Assembly (NCBI RefSeq): GCF_004570875.1
Contig: NZ_SPQK01000028.1
Span: forward strand, 1-40,378
DNA from: Blastococcus sp. CT_GayMR16
Lineage (GTDB): Bacteria; Actinomycetota; Actinomycetes; Mycobacteriales; Geodermatophilaceae
DNA: 40,378 nucleotides
Direction of reading: 5' to 3'
Under the pieces are notes generated by a model. The model made no database searches. It had not been told where the DNA came from and was given only the letters and a program-made list of their open reading frames with translations. Positions 30,198-37,613 of the stretch are shown in pieces. Within the stretch, counting starts at the first letter, position 1; every line of letters starts with the position of its first letter. The translations under genes and the position numbers were made by a program.

Positions 30198-31360
30198 CCG
30201 CGGCAGTGAGCGACTCGACGTTCCGATACCTGGTGACCGACCTGCGAACGGGCACCCAGCTCTGCCAGGCCTTGCCCCTACAGGTCACCTCGGTGCCCGA
30301 CTCCATTCTGTCGGTGCCCCGCCTGACTGGCGTCGTCGACCTGGCCGACCCCATGTTCTCCCGGGGCATCGAGGACGGCGGGGTCGACGCCGAGTTCGTG
30401 ACCACACCGCGGCGGACGGTGATCTGGCCGATGCGCGACAACCGCCCGGTGGGCTGCTTCCTCGTGTGGGCGCGCCCCGGCTACCGCGCCGGTAACCCGG
30501 TGATGACGGTGCAGGCCGACCGCATCGACTCCCTGCTGGCGGCCCGCACCGTGCGGGCCACGCTGCAGTTCTCCCAGGTCGACCAGCTCGGCATCGCCCG
30601 CGACCTGATCCGCTACGCCCTGGGCCGGCCACTGCTCCACGCCCTGGAGCAGCCGCTGTCGAAGGGGCCGGCCGCCGACGTGCCGTGGCTGCGGCTGGAC
30701 CCGGCCGTGTCCGGAGTGCTGCGGGACCGCCTCGAGCTCGACGGCTACCAAGCGTTGTCGCGCAAGAAGATCAGCGAGCTGCTCGCCGAGCTCGCCGCGG
30801 TGCAGGGCGGCTTCGAGCAACGCCTCGACTACGCGATCGACCCGGTGACCAACGCCCCGTTCGCCACCTGGAGGTTCGGCTACCCGACCCTGGGCGTGTC
30901 CGCGGCCGACACGCAGCTGGTCTTCGAACATCCCGGGGTCGTCGAGGACCTCGTCCTCGACGAGGACGCCTACACCTCCGCCAACCTCGTCGACGTGCTC
31001 GGCGCCGGCGAAGGCGAGTCGAAGATCATCGCCACCGCGCTGGACACCCGGGAGACCGACACCGGCGGGCCGCTGCTCGAGTACACGCACACCGGCGACG
31101 AGACCCAGCTGGAGAACGCGTTCGCGAAGGCGTCCGCTCAGCTGGCCGACAGGCTCGGGGTGAACGAGGGCTGGACACTGCGAGTCCGCGCGGACGCCGA
31201 ACCCGCGTTCGGCTCCTACGTGCTCGGCGACCACATCGTCGCCCGCGTGAGCGACACCCGCTGGCCGCTCCGCGAGGTGCTGCTCCGTGTCATCGGCTGG
31301 GACATCCATCCCAGCACCAGCAGCGTCGACACCGTCGACCTGGTCGTCACCAACCCCTGA
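30194..31360 (+). CDS. minor tail protein (tail tip)
   Basis: GTG 30194 overlaps the Dit-like stop; product 388 residues. RYLVTDLRTGTQLCQALPLQ at the start, WARPGYRAGNPVMTVQADRI and GSYVLGDHIVARVSDTRWPL near the end are typical of actinophage tail-associated baseplate/hub proteins (gp37-like group). Probably the Tal-equivalent assembling on Dit. Confidence 0.75.
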   Translation: MTAAVSDSTFRYLVTDLRTGTQLCQALPLQVTSVPDSILSVPRLTGVVDLADPMFSRGIEDGGVDAEFVTTPRRTVIWPMRDNRPVGCFLVWARPGYRAGNPVMTVQADRIDSLLAARTVRATLQFSQVDQLGIARDLIRYALGRPLLHALEQPLSKGPAADVPWLRLDPAVSGVLRDRLELDGYQALSRKKISELLAELAAVQGGFEQRLDYAIDPVTNAPFATWRFGYPTLGVSAADTQLVFEHPGVVEDLVLDEDAYTSANLVDVLGAGEGESKIIATALDTRETDTGGPLLEYTHTGDETQLENAFAKASAQLADRLGVNEGWTLRVRADAEPAFGSYVLGDHIVARVSDTRWPLREVLLRVIGWDIHPSTSSVDTVDLVVTNP

Positions 31361-31373
31361 AGGGAGGCCACGC

Positions 31374-32123
31374 GTGCTGCCACCGCCCAGCGAGGACAAC
31401 CGCATCGCGGACCTGCAGCGACGCATCGAGAACCTGGAGACGTCTCTTCGGGCCGCCTTCACCACGATCAGCGGCGGCAAGGGCCTCGTGGTCACCGCCG
31501 GCAGCAAGATGCGGGTCGAGCACCCGAACGGCTCGACGATGGTCCACTCCGGGTTGTACGACTACAACCACGGCTTCGACCTGCCCGACGGCTCCTACCA
31601 GCCGATGCACCTGCTGTACCGGGCCGATGGGACGCTCGCCCTGGCGATGTACGACCCCCTGCCTGGGTCGGGCGGGTTCCAGCAGTTCCTTGCGATGTTC
31701 GACCGCGCAGGAAACGTGACGATCTCCGACGACACCGACTCCGGACAGGGCCTGGCTCGGCCCTGGCTGGCCGGCGGCTTCGCGCGCGCCAGGTACGTCG
31801 ACATGTCCGTGTCCACCACGTCACCGGCGTGGGAAACGCTGTGGGACGCGAGTCTGGACAAGCAGCAGCCCAAGCTCATCGTGGGCTACCGGGCCACCAT
31901 GGACACGGCTGGCACGTCCGGAGAGACGCAGGTGCTCGTCAACGATGTGCCCCTCGGCCCCGTAACTGCTGAGGGCTTCACCATCGCGACCCGCTTCGTC
32001 GGTCCCGGCCCTGTGGCGGGTGTCCACACAAGCACTCTGAACGTGAAGGTCCAGGGACGGCGCACCAGCGCGGGTGGTGGGCTGCGTGTTGAGCCGCTGG
32101 GCTGGTGGGGCCGGCAGTCCTAA
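31374..32123 (+). CDS. minor tail / tail-tip fibre protein
   Basis: AGGGAGG precedes GTG 31374; product 249 residues. A short coiled coil (IADLQRRIENLETSLRAAFT) is followed by a beta-rich region (GLVVTAGSKMRVEHPNGSTM, YQPMHLLYRADGTLALAMYD) and a C-terminal region ending in LGWWGRQ. The layout suits a trimeric tail-tip component. It overlaps the convergent cargo gene on the other strand by 4 bases. Confidence 0.7.
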   Translation: MLPPPSEDNRIADLQRRIENLETSLRAAFTTISGGKGLVVTAGSKMRVEHPNGSTMVHSGLYDYNHGFDLPDGSYQPMHLLYRADGTLALAMYDPLPGSGGFQQFLAMFDRAGNVTISDDTDSGQGLARPWLAGGFARARYVDMSVSTTSPAWETLWDASLDKQQPKLIVGYRATMDTAGTSGETQVLVNDVPLGPVTAEGFTIATRFVGPGPVAGVHTSTLNVKVQGRRTSAGGGLRVEPLGWWGRQS

Positions 32124-32557
32124 CCGGCCGGGGCGACGTACCCCGTCTCGCCGGGCAGCTTCTCCGAGGGGGGCAGACCCGGGTTGGGCGCCCATGGCGG
32201 CTCGCCGGGGTTCTGCGGCGGTAGCCACCCCTCCGGCAGAGAACCGTCGGGGTTCACCTGAGGCGCCGGGACGGTCTCCTGCGCGGGTACCGGCGCAGGA
32301 GCCGGTGCCGGAGCCGGTGCCGGGGCAGTCGCGTCGTCGGGCGTCGTCGTCACGTCCTCGACGGTAGCGGCCGGAGCCTCCACCTGGGGGCTGTCCTCGA
32401 CGTCGCCCGCGGGCGCGACTGGCGCCTCCTCGGCCGGGCGCTCGGTCGACGTCGTCGCCACGGCGGCCGTCGCTGCGCCCGCGCCGCCTAGGACCAGCAC
32501 AGCACTGGCTATGGCGATCCCGGTGTGCGCACGCACGACCTGACTGATCCGGCTCAT
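32120..32557 (-). CDS. cargo (moron) gene: exported Pro/Ala-rich protein
   Basis: It runs against the surrounding tail genes. The 145-residue product has a membrane/signal segment (GIAIASAVLVLGGAGAATAA, about 13-32), then an acidic Pro/Ala/Thr-rich region with APAPAPAPAPAP (about 78-89), and an end resembling surface proteins (LPEGWLPPQNPGEPPWAPNP). A strand-opposed gene with its own promoter in a tail operon is the mark of a lysogenic-conversion gene. A cell-surface role for the lysogen is inferred. Confidence 0.75.
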   Translation of the reverse strand: MSRISQVVRAHTGIAIASAVLVLGGAGAATAAVATTSTERPAEEAPVAPAGDVEDSPQVEAPAATVEDVTTTPDDATAPAPAPAPAPAPVPAQETVPAPQVNPDGSLPEGWLPPQNPGEPPWAPNPGLPPSEKLPGETGYVAPAG

Positions 32558-32582
32558 CTCGGTGACTCCTCCGCGCGGTGGA

Positions 32583-32610
32583 TCACTAACGGTACGTGAC
32601 CGAACCGCAA
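32583..32610 (-). promoter_or_regulatory. promoter of the exported-protein cargo gene
   Basis: On the minus strand TTGCGG (32605-32610), a 16-base spacer and TAGTGA (32583-32588) resemble a -35/-10 pair. It would start transcription roughly 20 bases before the ATG at 32557, which has GGAGGAG upstream. A second candidate pair with TACCGT overlaps it. Confidence 0.5.
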
Positions 32611-32647
32611 CTTGGAAGCGCCGAAGGCGCGTGTCGGAGGGAGCCCC

Positions 32648-33694
32648 ATGGCCTCAGAGATGGCCACCCGGTCCCCGTCGTTCGTCGACGGGAAGAGCCA
32701 GAATGCTCAGGAGCTGCGGCTGCACGTCCTCTCCAGCGGCGGGGGGGCGACGCCGCTCGCCTCGCGGGGCGGCGTCCGGCCGTCCGGAGGCAACCCCGGG
32801 CTGGTGGCGGCGCTGGCGACCCCGGTGATGAAGGTGCGCGTCAACGCTGGAATCGCCGACATCCCGTCCACCTCGGTGTCCGGCGGCTTCTACCGGGTCA
32901 GCTGGGACCAGGTCGACCTCGACATCGACGCGTCCTCCGCGCAGGCCCGTACCGACCTGGTCATCGTCGAGGTCATCGACACCGGCACGGCGGCCGCGAC
33001 CGGCAAGGTACGGATCCTGAAGGGAACGCCCGGCGCTGGCCGGCCGACCAACGCGCTGGCCAACGCGCACTGGATGTCCATCGCTGCCACCGCGGTGCGC
33101 GTCGCTGCTGAGAGCAGCGGCAACATCCGGGCACAGGACGTGACGCCGGAGCTCAAATACGCCGTCGCCCCCGGCGCCCCCGTCCCCGTCAGCTCCAAGG
33201 CCGAGCGGGACGCACTCGACAAGTACCTCGGCCTATCGGTGAAACGCCTCGACCTCGGCGGCCTAGTCCAGCGGTGGACCGGCACAGTGTGGGCTGAGGG
33301 CTCCGACGTCCCCGTCTTCGCGTCCAACGCCGCCCGCGACACCTACTACACCGGCAACCTGCACGCCGGTGCTAAGGCGCTCGTCGGCGACAACGAGCAG
33401 TACTACAGCGGCTCGAAGTGGAAGTACGAGACCACCGGCCGCGTCCTCTACACCGTCGGTGCGCCCACCACCGACGCAGGCGGCGCCTACACGTTCCCCC
33501 ACGGGCTCGGCGTCACCCCGTCGTCCATCCAGGTGACAACCACGCAGCAGGCGTCGGACCTGCTGCAGCGCATCGGCGTGGTGAAAGTCCTCAATTACGA
33601 CGCGGCGAACATCGTCGTCGGCCTCATCCGCACCGACACCTCCGCCTACCTGACGAACAGCCTTCTGTCTCTCGATTGGACGGCCACGGCATGA
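32648..33694 (+). CDS. tail fibre / receptor-binding protein (probable)
   Basis: GGAGGG precedes ATG 32648; product 348 residues. The N-terminal half is beta-rich (VMKVRVNAGIADIPSTSVSG, YRVSWDQVDLDIDASSAQAR). A repetitive middle (VPVSSKAERDALDKYLGLSV, WTGTVWAEGSDVPVFASNAA) resembles fibre shaft or carbohydrate-binding modules, ending in a compact tip (GAYTFPHGLGVTPSSIQVTT). Position after the tail-tip genes and before lysis supports receptor binding. Confidence 0.7.
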   Translation: MASEMATRSPSFVDGKSQNAQELRLHVLSSGGGATPLASRGGVRPSGGNPGLVAALATPVMKVRVNAGIADIPSTSVSGGFYRVSWDQVDLDIDASSAQARTDLVIVEVIDTGTAAATGKVRILKGTPGAGRPTNALANAHWMSIAATAVRVAAESSGNIRAQDVTPELKYAVAPGAPVPVSSKAERDALDKYLGLSVKRLDLGGLVQRWTGTVWAEGSDVPVFASNAARDTYYTGNLHAGAKALVGDNEQYYSGSKWKYETTGRVLYTVGAPTTDAGGAYTFPHGLGVTPSSIQVTTTQQASDLLQRIGVVKVLNYDAANIVVGLIRTDTSAYLTNSLLSLDWTATA

Positions 33695-33927
33695 CCGACG
33701 CTCGAGCAGAGTTCCCCGCCAACGCCTACGAGGCCATCCCGACCGACGAGGTCGACGGTCGCATCGTCACCGGCATCAACGACCCCGACCGTCCCGCCGA
33801 CTCGCTCGGCCCGCCGATCGGACCGGGCACGGTGACGATCACCTACGACGACGGCGACCCGGACGCGCTGGACCGCATGTCCGAGGTCACCGTCCGCCGG
33901 CTCACCTCGAAGCTGGGCGGCGGCTGA
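33691..33927 (+). CDS. small tail/lysis-linked protein
   Basis: A 78-residue protein coupled at both ends (ATGA at the start, TGATGG at the end). Acidic and flexible (YEAIPTDEVDGRIVTGINDP, TVTITYDDGDPDALDRMSEV). Possibly a fibre accessory or chaperone; no family recognised. Confidence 0.55.
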   Translation: MTDARAEFPANAYEAIPTDEVDGRIVTGINDPDRPADSLGPPIGPGTVTITYDDGDPDALDRMSEVTVRRLTSKLGGG

Positions 33928-34841
33928 TGGTCAGCTCGCAGAACGGCTTCTCGGCCAACGACCGCAGCCAGGTCGAGACGTACCTGATTGGCGGCAAGAC
34001 GAAGGTCGCTCTGCGGAAGGGCGCCCCGGGCTGGCTGTTGCAGCACCTCGGCAACTGGTTCGACGCGAACATCCGCGACATCGACCCCGGCATCCTCGAC
34101 GACTGGGGCTACGCCGAGCGGCCGATCCGTGGCGGCACGGAGCTGTCCAACCACGCCTCCGGCACCGCGCTCGACGTCGACGCCACGAAGTGGCCGCTCG
34201 GTGTCGAACCGACGAAGTACCTGACGAAGGATGAGATCGCGAAGCTCAAGGACCACCTGACGCTGTATGAGGGCGCGATCCGCTGGGGCGGCGACTACAC
34301 CGGCCGCAAGGACCCCATGCACTTCGAGATCAACCGCGACGAGGCGTTCTGCGCCCGAATCCAGGCCAAGTTGCTGGCCGCCCCCGGTTACACCCCACCG
34401 TCCGAGGAGGACCCCTTCATGGCACTCAGCCAGCAGCAGCAGGAGACGCTCACCCAGGACGCCGCCCTGGCCCGCTACGCCATCGTCGCCCTGGTCAAGC
34501 CGGTCACGGACACCCTGCTGACCATCATCCAGGACGAGGACGCGCAGACCGACCTGCTCATGTGGGCGGTCACCGATCCTGCGGAGGGCCTGCGGAACCA
34601 GGTCGCCCGCGTGCAAGCCACCCTCGATGCCGGCGCAGCCGTGGTCGGCGGAGCCAGCGTCGGCGAGCTGGCAGGGATCGTCGAGCAGTCGCTGGCGAAG
34701 ACGAACGCACCGCTCGTCGAAAAGCTGGCCGGGCTCGCCGACTCCAACCGCGCCAAGGCAGAAGCCGTGTCCAAGCTCGCCGCAGCCGTGTCGGAGGCGA
34801 GCGACAAGCTCGGCACCGCCGCCGGCGACCCGCCCGTCTGA
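33927..34841 (+). CDS. endolysin, M15 peptidase domain
   Basis: This 304-residue protein shares its start base with the upstream stop. The M15 (VanY-like) metallopeptidase zinc site is clear: SNHASGTALDVDATKW with H76 and D83, and KDPMHFEI with H132. It cleaves D-Ala-containing peptide cross-links in peptidoglycan. A linker (about 152-165, Pro/Glu-rich) leads to a helical, mostly charged C-terminal half, likely for wall binding or oligomerisation. An internal start precisely at the linker is listed separately. Confidence 0.9.
   Translation: MVSSQNGFSANDRSQVETYLIGGKTKVALRKGAPGWLLQHLGNWFDANIRDIDPGILDDWGYAERPIRGGTELSNHASGTALDVDATKWPLGVEPTKYLTKDEIAKLKDHLTLYEGAIRWGGDYTGRKDPMHFEINRDEAFCARIQAKLLAAPGYTPPSEEDPFMALSQQQQETLTQDAALARYAIVALVKPVTDTLLTIIQDEDAQTDLLMWAVTDPAEGLRNQVARVQATLDAGAAVVGGASVGELAGIVEQSLAKTNAPLVEKLAGLADSNRAKAEAVSKLAAAVSEASDKLGTAAGDPPV
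34419..34841 (+). CDS. possible nested C-terminal endolysin subunit
   Basis: In the linker, GAGGAGG (34404-34410) lies eight bases before ATG 34419, in frame. It would yield a 140-residue protein (ALSQQQQETLTQDAALARYA…) with only the helical C-terminal part. Some endolysins are made as full-length plus extra C-terminal subunits from such sites. The ribosome site is visible; expression is inferred. Confidence 0.5.
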   Translation: MALSQQQQETLTQDAALARYAIVALVKPVTDTLLTIIQDEDAQTDLLMWAVTDPAEGLRNQVARVQATLDAGAAVVGGASVGELAGIVEQSLAKTNAPLVEKLAGLADSNRAKAEAVSKLAAAVSEASDKLGTAAGDPPV

Positions 34842-34844
34842 CCC

Positions 34845-35300
34845 ATGCGTTCCATCCGGCTGCGCCGCGGCACCTGGCAGCCCGGCCAAGCGTTCGGGGT
34901 GCTCCTCATCGTGCAGATCGGTGCCCTGCTGGTCTGCCTCATCCGCGGCCTGGACTACCTCCGCCCCGACGACGACGCGTCGTCGCTGCTCTCACGCGTC
35001 CAGGACTCCGCCCCCCTCACGGCCTGGGGTGCGCTGTTCATCGCAGCGGCCATCACCGGCGCCATCGGGTTCATCGGCCGCTGGGGGCCCGTCATCGCCA
35101 TCGGGCACCTGATGGCGGCGCTGAGCTACGCCTCCGTCGCCTTCGGACTGTTCCTCGTCACCGGCATCGGCCCGGGCGTCCGCACCCCCGTGGGCCTCGC
35201 CTGGGCCGCTCTCGTCCACGGCTCCCTCGGCGTCAGCATCTTCGCCGTCCTCCGCCGCCGGGAGCTCATCGAGACCAAGACGCCGCCCGAGCGCGCATGA
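34845..35300 (+). CDS. multi-pass membrane protein of the lysis cassette (holin candidate)
   Basis: This 151-residue protein has about four membrane helices: FGVLLIVQIGALLVCLI, APLTAWGALFIAAAITGAIG, VIAIGHLMAALSYASVAFGL, and WAALVHGSLGVSIFAVL. It follows the endolysin by three bases. It may be a holin or an accessory membrane protein. Confidence 0.65.
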   Translation: MRSIRLRRGTWQPGQAFGVLLIVQIGALLVCLIRGLDYLRPDDDASSLLSRVQDSAPLTAWGALFIAAAITGAIGFIGRWGPVIAIGHLMAALSYASVAFGLFLVTGIGPGVRTPVGLAWAALVHGSLGVSIFAVLRRRELIETKTPPERA

Positions 35301-35755
35301 GCGACGCCGACCTGTGGCCGCTCATCGCCGAGCGGATGGACAACCCGATCGTCTTCGGGCTCGTCGTCGCCATGGCCTTCTACCTGTTCCTGTCCAAGCG
35401 ACTCGCCGAACTCAAGGGCGGCTTCGCCTGGGTGGGTGCCCTCGCCCGCTGGTGGACCCGCCGGCAGGAGCGGCGAATCGAGCGCGACCAGGCGCTGTGG
35501 CGCGCACGGTACGGCGCCGAGCTCGAGCGGGACGCCGCCGAGCTGGAGCAGCTGCGGGACGACGTCGAATGGCTGCGCCGCGAGCTGTCCGACATGCGCC
35601 GCCGCGAGCAGCTGCGGGACAACCAAGCCCGCAAGCACACCACCTGGGACAACGAGTGGGTGCCGAAGGCGCAGAGAGCCGGGCTGGACATCCCGGAGCC
35701 GCCGCCGCTGTACCTCGACCTGGCGCCCCTGTTCGTCCCGGAGGAGGCCCCGTGA
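35297..35755 (+). CDS. membrane-anchored coiled-coil protein of the lysis cassette
   Basis: ATGA overlaps the previous gene. The 152-residue product has one membrane helix (IVFGLVVAMAFYLFLS, about 18-33), then a charged heptad-rich stretch (ERDQALWRARYGAELERDAA, EQLRDDVEWLRRELSDMRRR) and a Pro-rich end. The layout recalls spanin-like or pinholin-partner proteins; the name is uncertain. Confidence 0.6.
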   Translation: MSDADLWPLIAERMDNPIVFGLVVAMAFYLFLSKRLAELKGGFAWVGALARWWTRRQERRIERDQALWRARYGAELERDAAELEQLRDDVEWLRRELSDMRRREQLRDNQARKHTTWDNEWVPKAQRAGLDIPEPPPLYLDLAPLFVPEEAP

Positions 35756-35970
35756 TCGCGCTGCTGACGACGGCCCGGAAGGCCACACTGTCCGCCCTCG
35801 CGGCCTTCCTGAGCCCACCCACGGCGCTGCTGCTGTCCGATCAGCCGATCACGTGGCGGGTGATGCTGGCCAGCCTCCTCGTGGGCGCCCTGGCCGGGCT
35901 CGGCGTCTACGAGACGGGCAACACCGAGGAGTACGAGCCACGGCACGCTGTCGTTCAGGACGCCGACTGA
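35752..35970 (+). CDS. holin candidate
   Basis: GTG 35752 overlaps the previous stop; product 72 residues. Two hydrophobic segments (ATLSALAAFLSPPTALLL and VMLASLLVGALAGLGVY) and a charged tail (TGNTEEYEPRHAVVQD) fit small phage holins. It lies two genes after the endolysin and ends in TGATG. Confidence 0.65.
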   Translation: MIALLTTARKATLSALAAFLSPPTALLLSDQPITWRVMLASLLVGALAGLGVYETGNTEEYEPRHAVVQDAD

Positions 35971-36491
35971 TGCCGTTCGCCGCCGGCCCTGTCCTGCGCT
36001 ACGTCGGAGCTGGGCAGTACGCCACCGTCGGCCCCACCGACTACGTCGGGGACTCCGACGTCATCCACGTGCCGGCGGACTTCCCGACCGACCTGGCCTC
36101 GGTGCCGCGGGTGTTCTGGGCGCTGATCCCGCCGCAGGGCGCATACGAGGCCGCCGCGGTCCTCCACGACTGGCTGTGCGTAGAGCTCGCCAAGGCGCAC
36201 CAGGCGGCGCGCCGAGGGGCGATCGACGGTCTCACCCCGCCGGTGAACGCCCGGGACACCGACGGTCTGTTCCGCCGCGTCATGCGGGAGGCGGGGGTGC
36301 CGTTCCTCATCCGCTGGGTGATGTGGGTCGGTGTCCGCTGGGGTGCCCTGGCGAACCCGGCCCGCCGCGCCGGCTGGTGGCGGGATGCGCCTCTCGTCGT
36401 CTCACTGTCCGTCGCCGGCCTCGCCGCGACCCTGGCCACCGCCTGGGCAGTGCACGAAGGCGTCGACGCCGTCCTCCAGCTGCTGACCTAG
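35970..36491 (+). CDS. DUF1353 family protein with C-terminal membrane helix
   Basis: The 173-residue protein contains the DUF1353 core: VIHVPADFPTDLASVPRVFW, then GAYEAAAVLHDWLCVELAKA and AVHEG near the end. A final hydrophobic stretch (APLVVSLSVAGLAATLATAW) could anchor it. DUF1353 proteins are common near phage lysis or structural ends; function unknown. Last gene of the late operon. Confidence 0.82.
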   Translation: MPFAAGPVLRYVGAGQYATVGPTDYVGDSDVIHVPADFPTDLASVPRVFWALIPPQGAYEAAAVLHDWLCVELAKAHQAARRGAIDGLTPPVNARDTDGLFRRVMREAGVPFLIRWVMWVGVRWGALANPARRAGWWRDAPLVVSLSVAGLAATLATAWAVHEGVDAVLQLLT

Positions 36492-36593
36492 CAGCCGACG
36501 CACCCTGCGTCCGGTGTGGACGAGCGGAAGCTGTCGCACCCCAGGCATAGCTTGCCGGTGCGGTTGCGGAGCACGAGGCCTGGTCAGCCCACG

Positions 36594-36633
36594 AGACGCC
36601 CCCCACCAGCCTCCGGGCTGGCGGGGGGCGTCT
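36594..36633 (+). terminator. late operon terminator
   Basis: AGACGCCCCCC-A-CCAGC (36594-36610) and GCTGG-C-GGGGGGCGTCT (36617-36633) make a 16-pair stem with one A/C mismatch and a 6-base loop, followed by TCGTCGTT. It lies about 100 bases after the last late gene. Confidence 0.85.
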
Positions 36634-36660
36634 TCGTCGTTCCGGGGCAGGTGTACAGAT

Positions 36661-36694
36661 CTGAACGCTGGACAGCCACGGCTACGCTCCTCCC
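36661..36694 (+). promoter_or_regulatory. promoter of the second HTH gene, apparently leaderless
   Basis: CTGAAC (36661-36666), 16 bases, TACGCT (36683-36688), then only six bases to GTG 36695. No Shine-Dalgarno sequence. This matches the leaderless layout at the Cro-like gene. Confidence 0.5.
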
Positions 36695-36916
36695 GTGTCC
36701 GAGAAGTTGGCCGCTGCGCTCGCCGTTGAGATCAAGCGACTGTGCGAGGAGCGAGGCTGGTCCGGACGGGAGCTCGCCCGGCGCACGGGGCTCGTGCCCT
36801 CGGTGATGGCCTACAAGCTCGGCGGGGAGAGGCCGTTCGACGTCGACGACGTGGCAGCCGTCGCGGCCGCCTTCGAGATGACGGCATCAGAGCTGGTCGG
36901 TCTCGCCGAACGCTGA
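36695..36916 (+). CDS. XRE-family HTH regulator
   Basis: This 73-residue protein is nearly all HTH: LCEERGWSGRELARRTGLVP, then SVMAYKLGGERPFDVDDVAA, ending in EMTASELVGLAER. It has a leaderless-type promoter and precedes two copies of an 18-bp operator before the next gene. It is the natural candidate to bind them, which is inference. It may control the integration or lysogeny side of the genome. Confidence 0.85.
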   Translation: MSEKLAAALAVEIKRLCEERGWSGRELARRTGLVPSVMAYKLGGERPFDVDDVAAVAAAFEMTASELVGLAER

Positions 36917-36956
36917 CACCGGAGTGTCTGAGTTCTAGGTCACGGTCCGGTCACGA

Positions 36957-37006
36957 TGTCCGATAAGTAGGACAGATGTGGGGTGGTCTGTCCGATAAAT
37001 AGGACA
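36957..37006 (+). promoter_or_regulatory. tandem palindromic operators over a promoter
   Basis: TGTCCGATAAGTAGGACA (36957-36974) and TGTCCGATAAATAGGACA (36989-37006) are nearly identical 18-base palindromes, 32 bases apart (about three helix turns). GATAAA within the second, six bases before the ATG whose A is the operator's last base, could be the -10; GGACAG at the end of the first could be the -35 (18-base spacer). Bound protein would cover the promoter and start. Confidence 0.75.
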
Positions 37007-37257
37007 TGACCGCGACCGCTACCTGTACCCCTTCGATCACCGCCGAGCAGCTCGCCGCACTCGTCCTCGGCCGATCTACGGCCTGCGTCGTCCAGGACGC
37101 CACCGGCACCATCCATTCCGTCGACTACCTCGACCGCGTCGCCGCCGACGACCCCAACGTCGTCGTCCTGATCACCCGCGGCGAGGCCGTCGCCTTGCTC
37201 TCCGAGCAGGCCGAGTCGGCCACCGCCGCCATGCGCGCCGCCGGGATCATCCTGTGA
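37006..37257 (+). CDS. hypothetical regulated protein
   Basis: The start ATG directly abuts the second operator, so the mRNA is probably leaderless. The 83-residue product (AEQLAALVLGRSTACVVQDA, DPNVVVLITRGEAVALLSEQ) seems a small alpha/beta protein. It is GTGA-coupled to the next gene. Function unknown; it is the first gene of an operator-controlled operon. Confidence 0.65.
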   Translation: MTATATCTPSITAEQLAALVLGRSTACVVQDATGTIHSVDYLDRVAADDPNVVVLITRGEAVALLSEQAESATAAMRAAGIIL

Positions 37258-37364
37258 ACCGCCCGCCGTCCCTCATCGAGCGCGCCTCCGATCGCGTCAT
37301 CGGCGCCCTGGCGCTCTTTGTCGCCGTGGGCGGCGCGACGCTCGCCGAGCTCCTGCTGCCATGA
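37254..37364 (+). CDS. 36-residue membrane peptide
   Basis: GTG 37254 overlaps the previous stop, and the end forms ATGA with the next gene. The peptide is a short polar start followed by a hydrophobic helix (VIGALALFVAVGGATLAELL). Both overlaps follow the genome's coupling pattern, the best argument that it is real. Confidence 0.55.
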   Translation: MNRPPSLIERASDRVIGALALFVAVGGATLAELLLP

Positions 37365-37603
37365 CGACCGCGGACGTCGATCTGTACGTGCGGGTGGGCA
37401 GCCGTTTCGTCCGCTACGCCGCGGCGCCGGCGGCCCGGCCGGTGCCCCCGATCCCGACCCCGGTGCCGGTCACGGACGCCGCGGCCGCGGTCGACCCCGA
37501 GCGCTTGCCCCGGGTCCCCGTCCATGCGCCTCGATGCCCGCACGGGCACTTCGCGCGGTGGGCCACCCGCAACTGCCACCGCTGCCTCTCCACCCCTCGA
37601 TAG
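37361..37603 (+). CDS. small Pro-rich protein with CxH/CxxC cluster
   Basis: The 80-residue product has a beta-like start (VDLYVRVGSRFVRYAAAPAA), a Pro-rich middle and a C-terminal metal-site candidate (CPHGHFARWATRNCHRC). Function unknown. Its ATG overlaps the membrane peptide stop. Confidence 0.55.
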   Translation: MTTADVDLYVRVGSRFVRYAAAPAARPVPPIPTPVPVTDAAAAVDPERLPRVPVHAPRCPHGHFARWATRNCHRCLSTPR

Positions 37604-37613
37604 GAATCCCACC

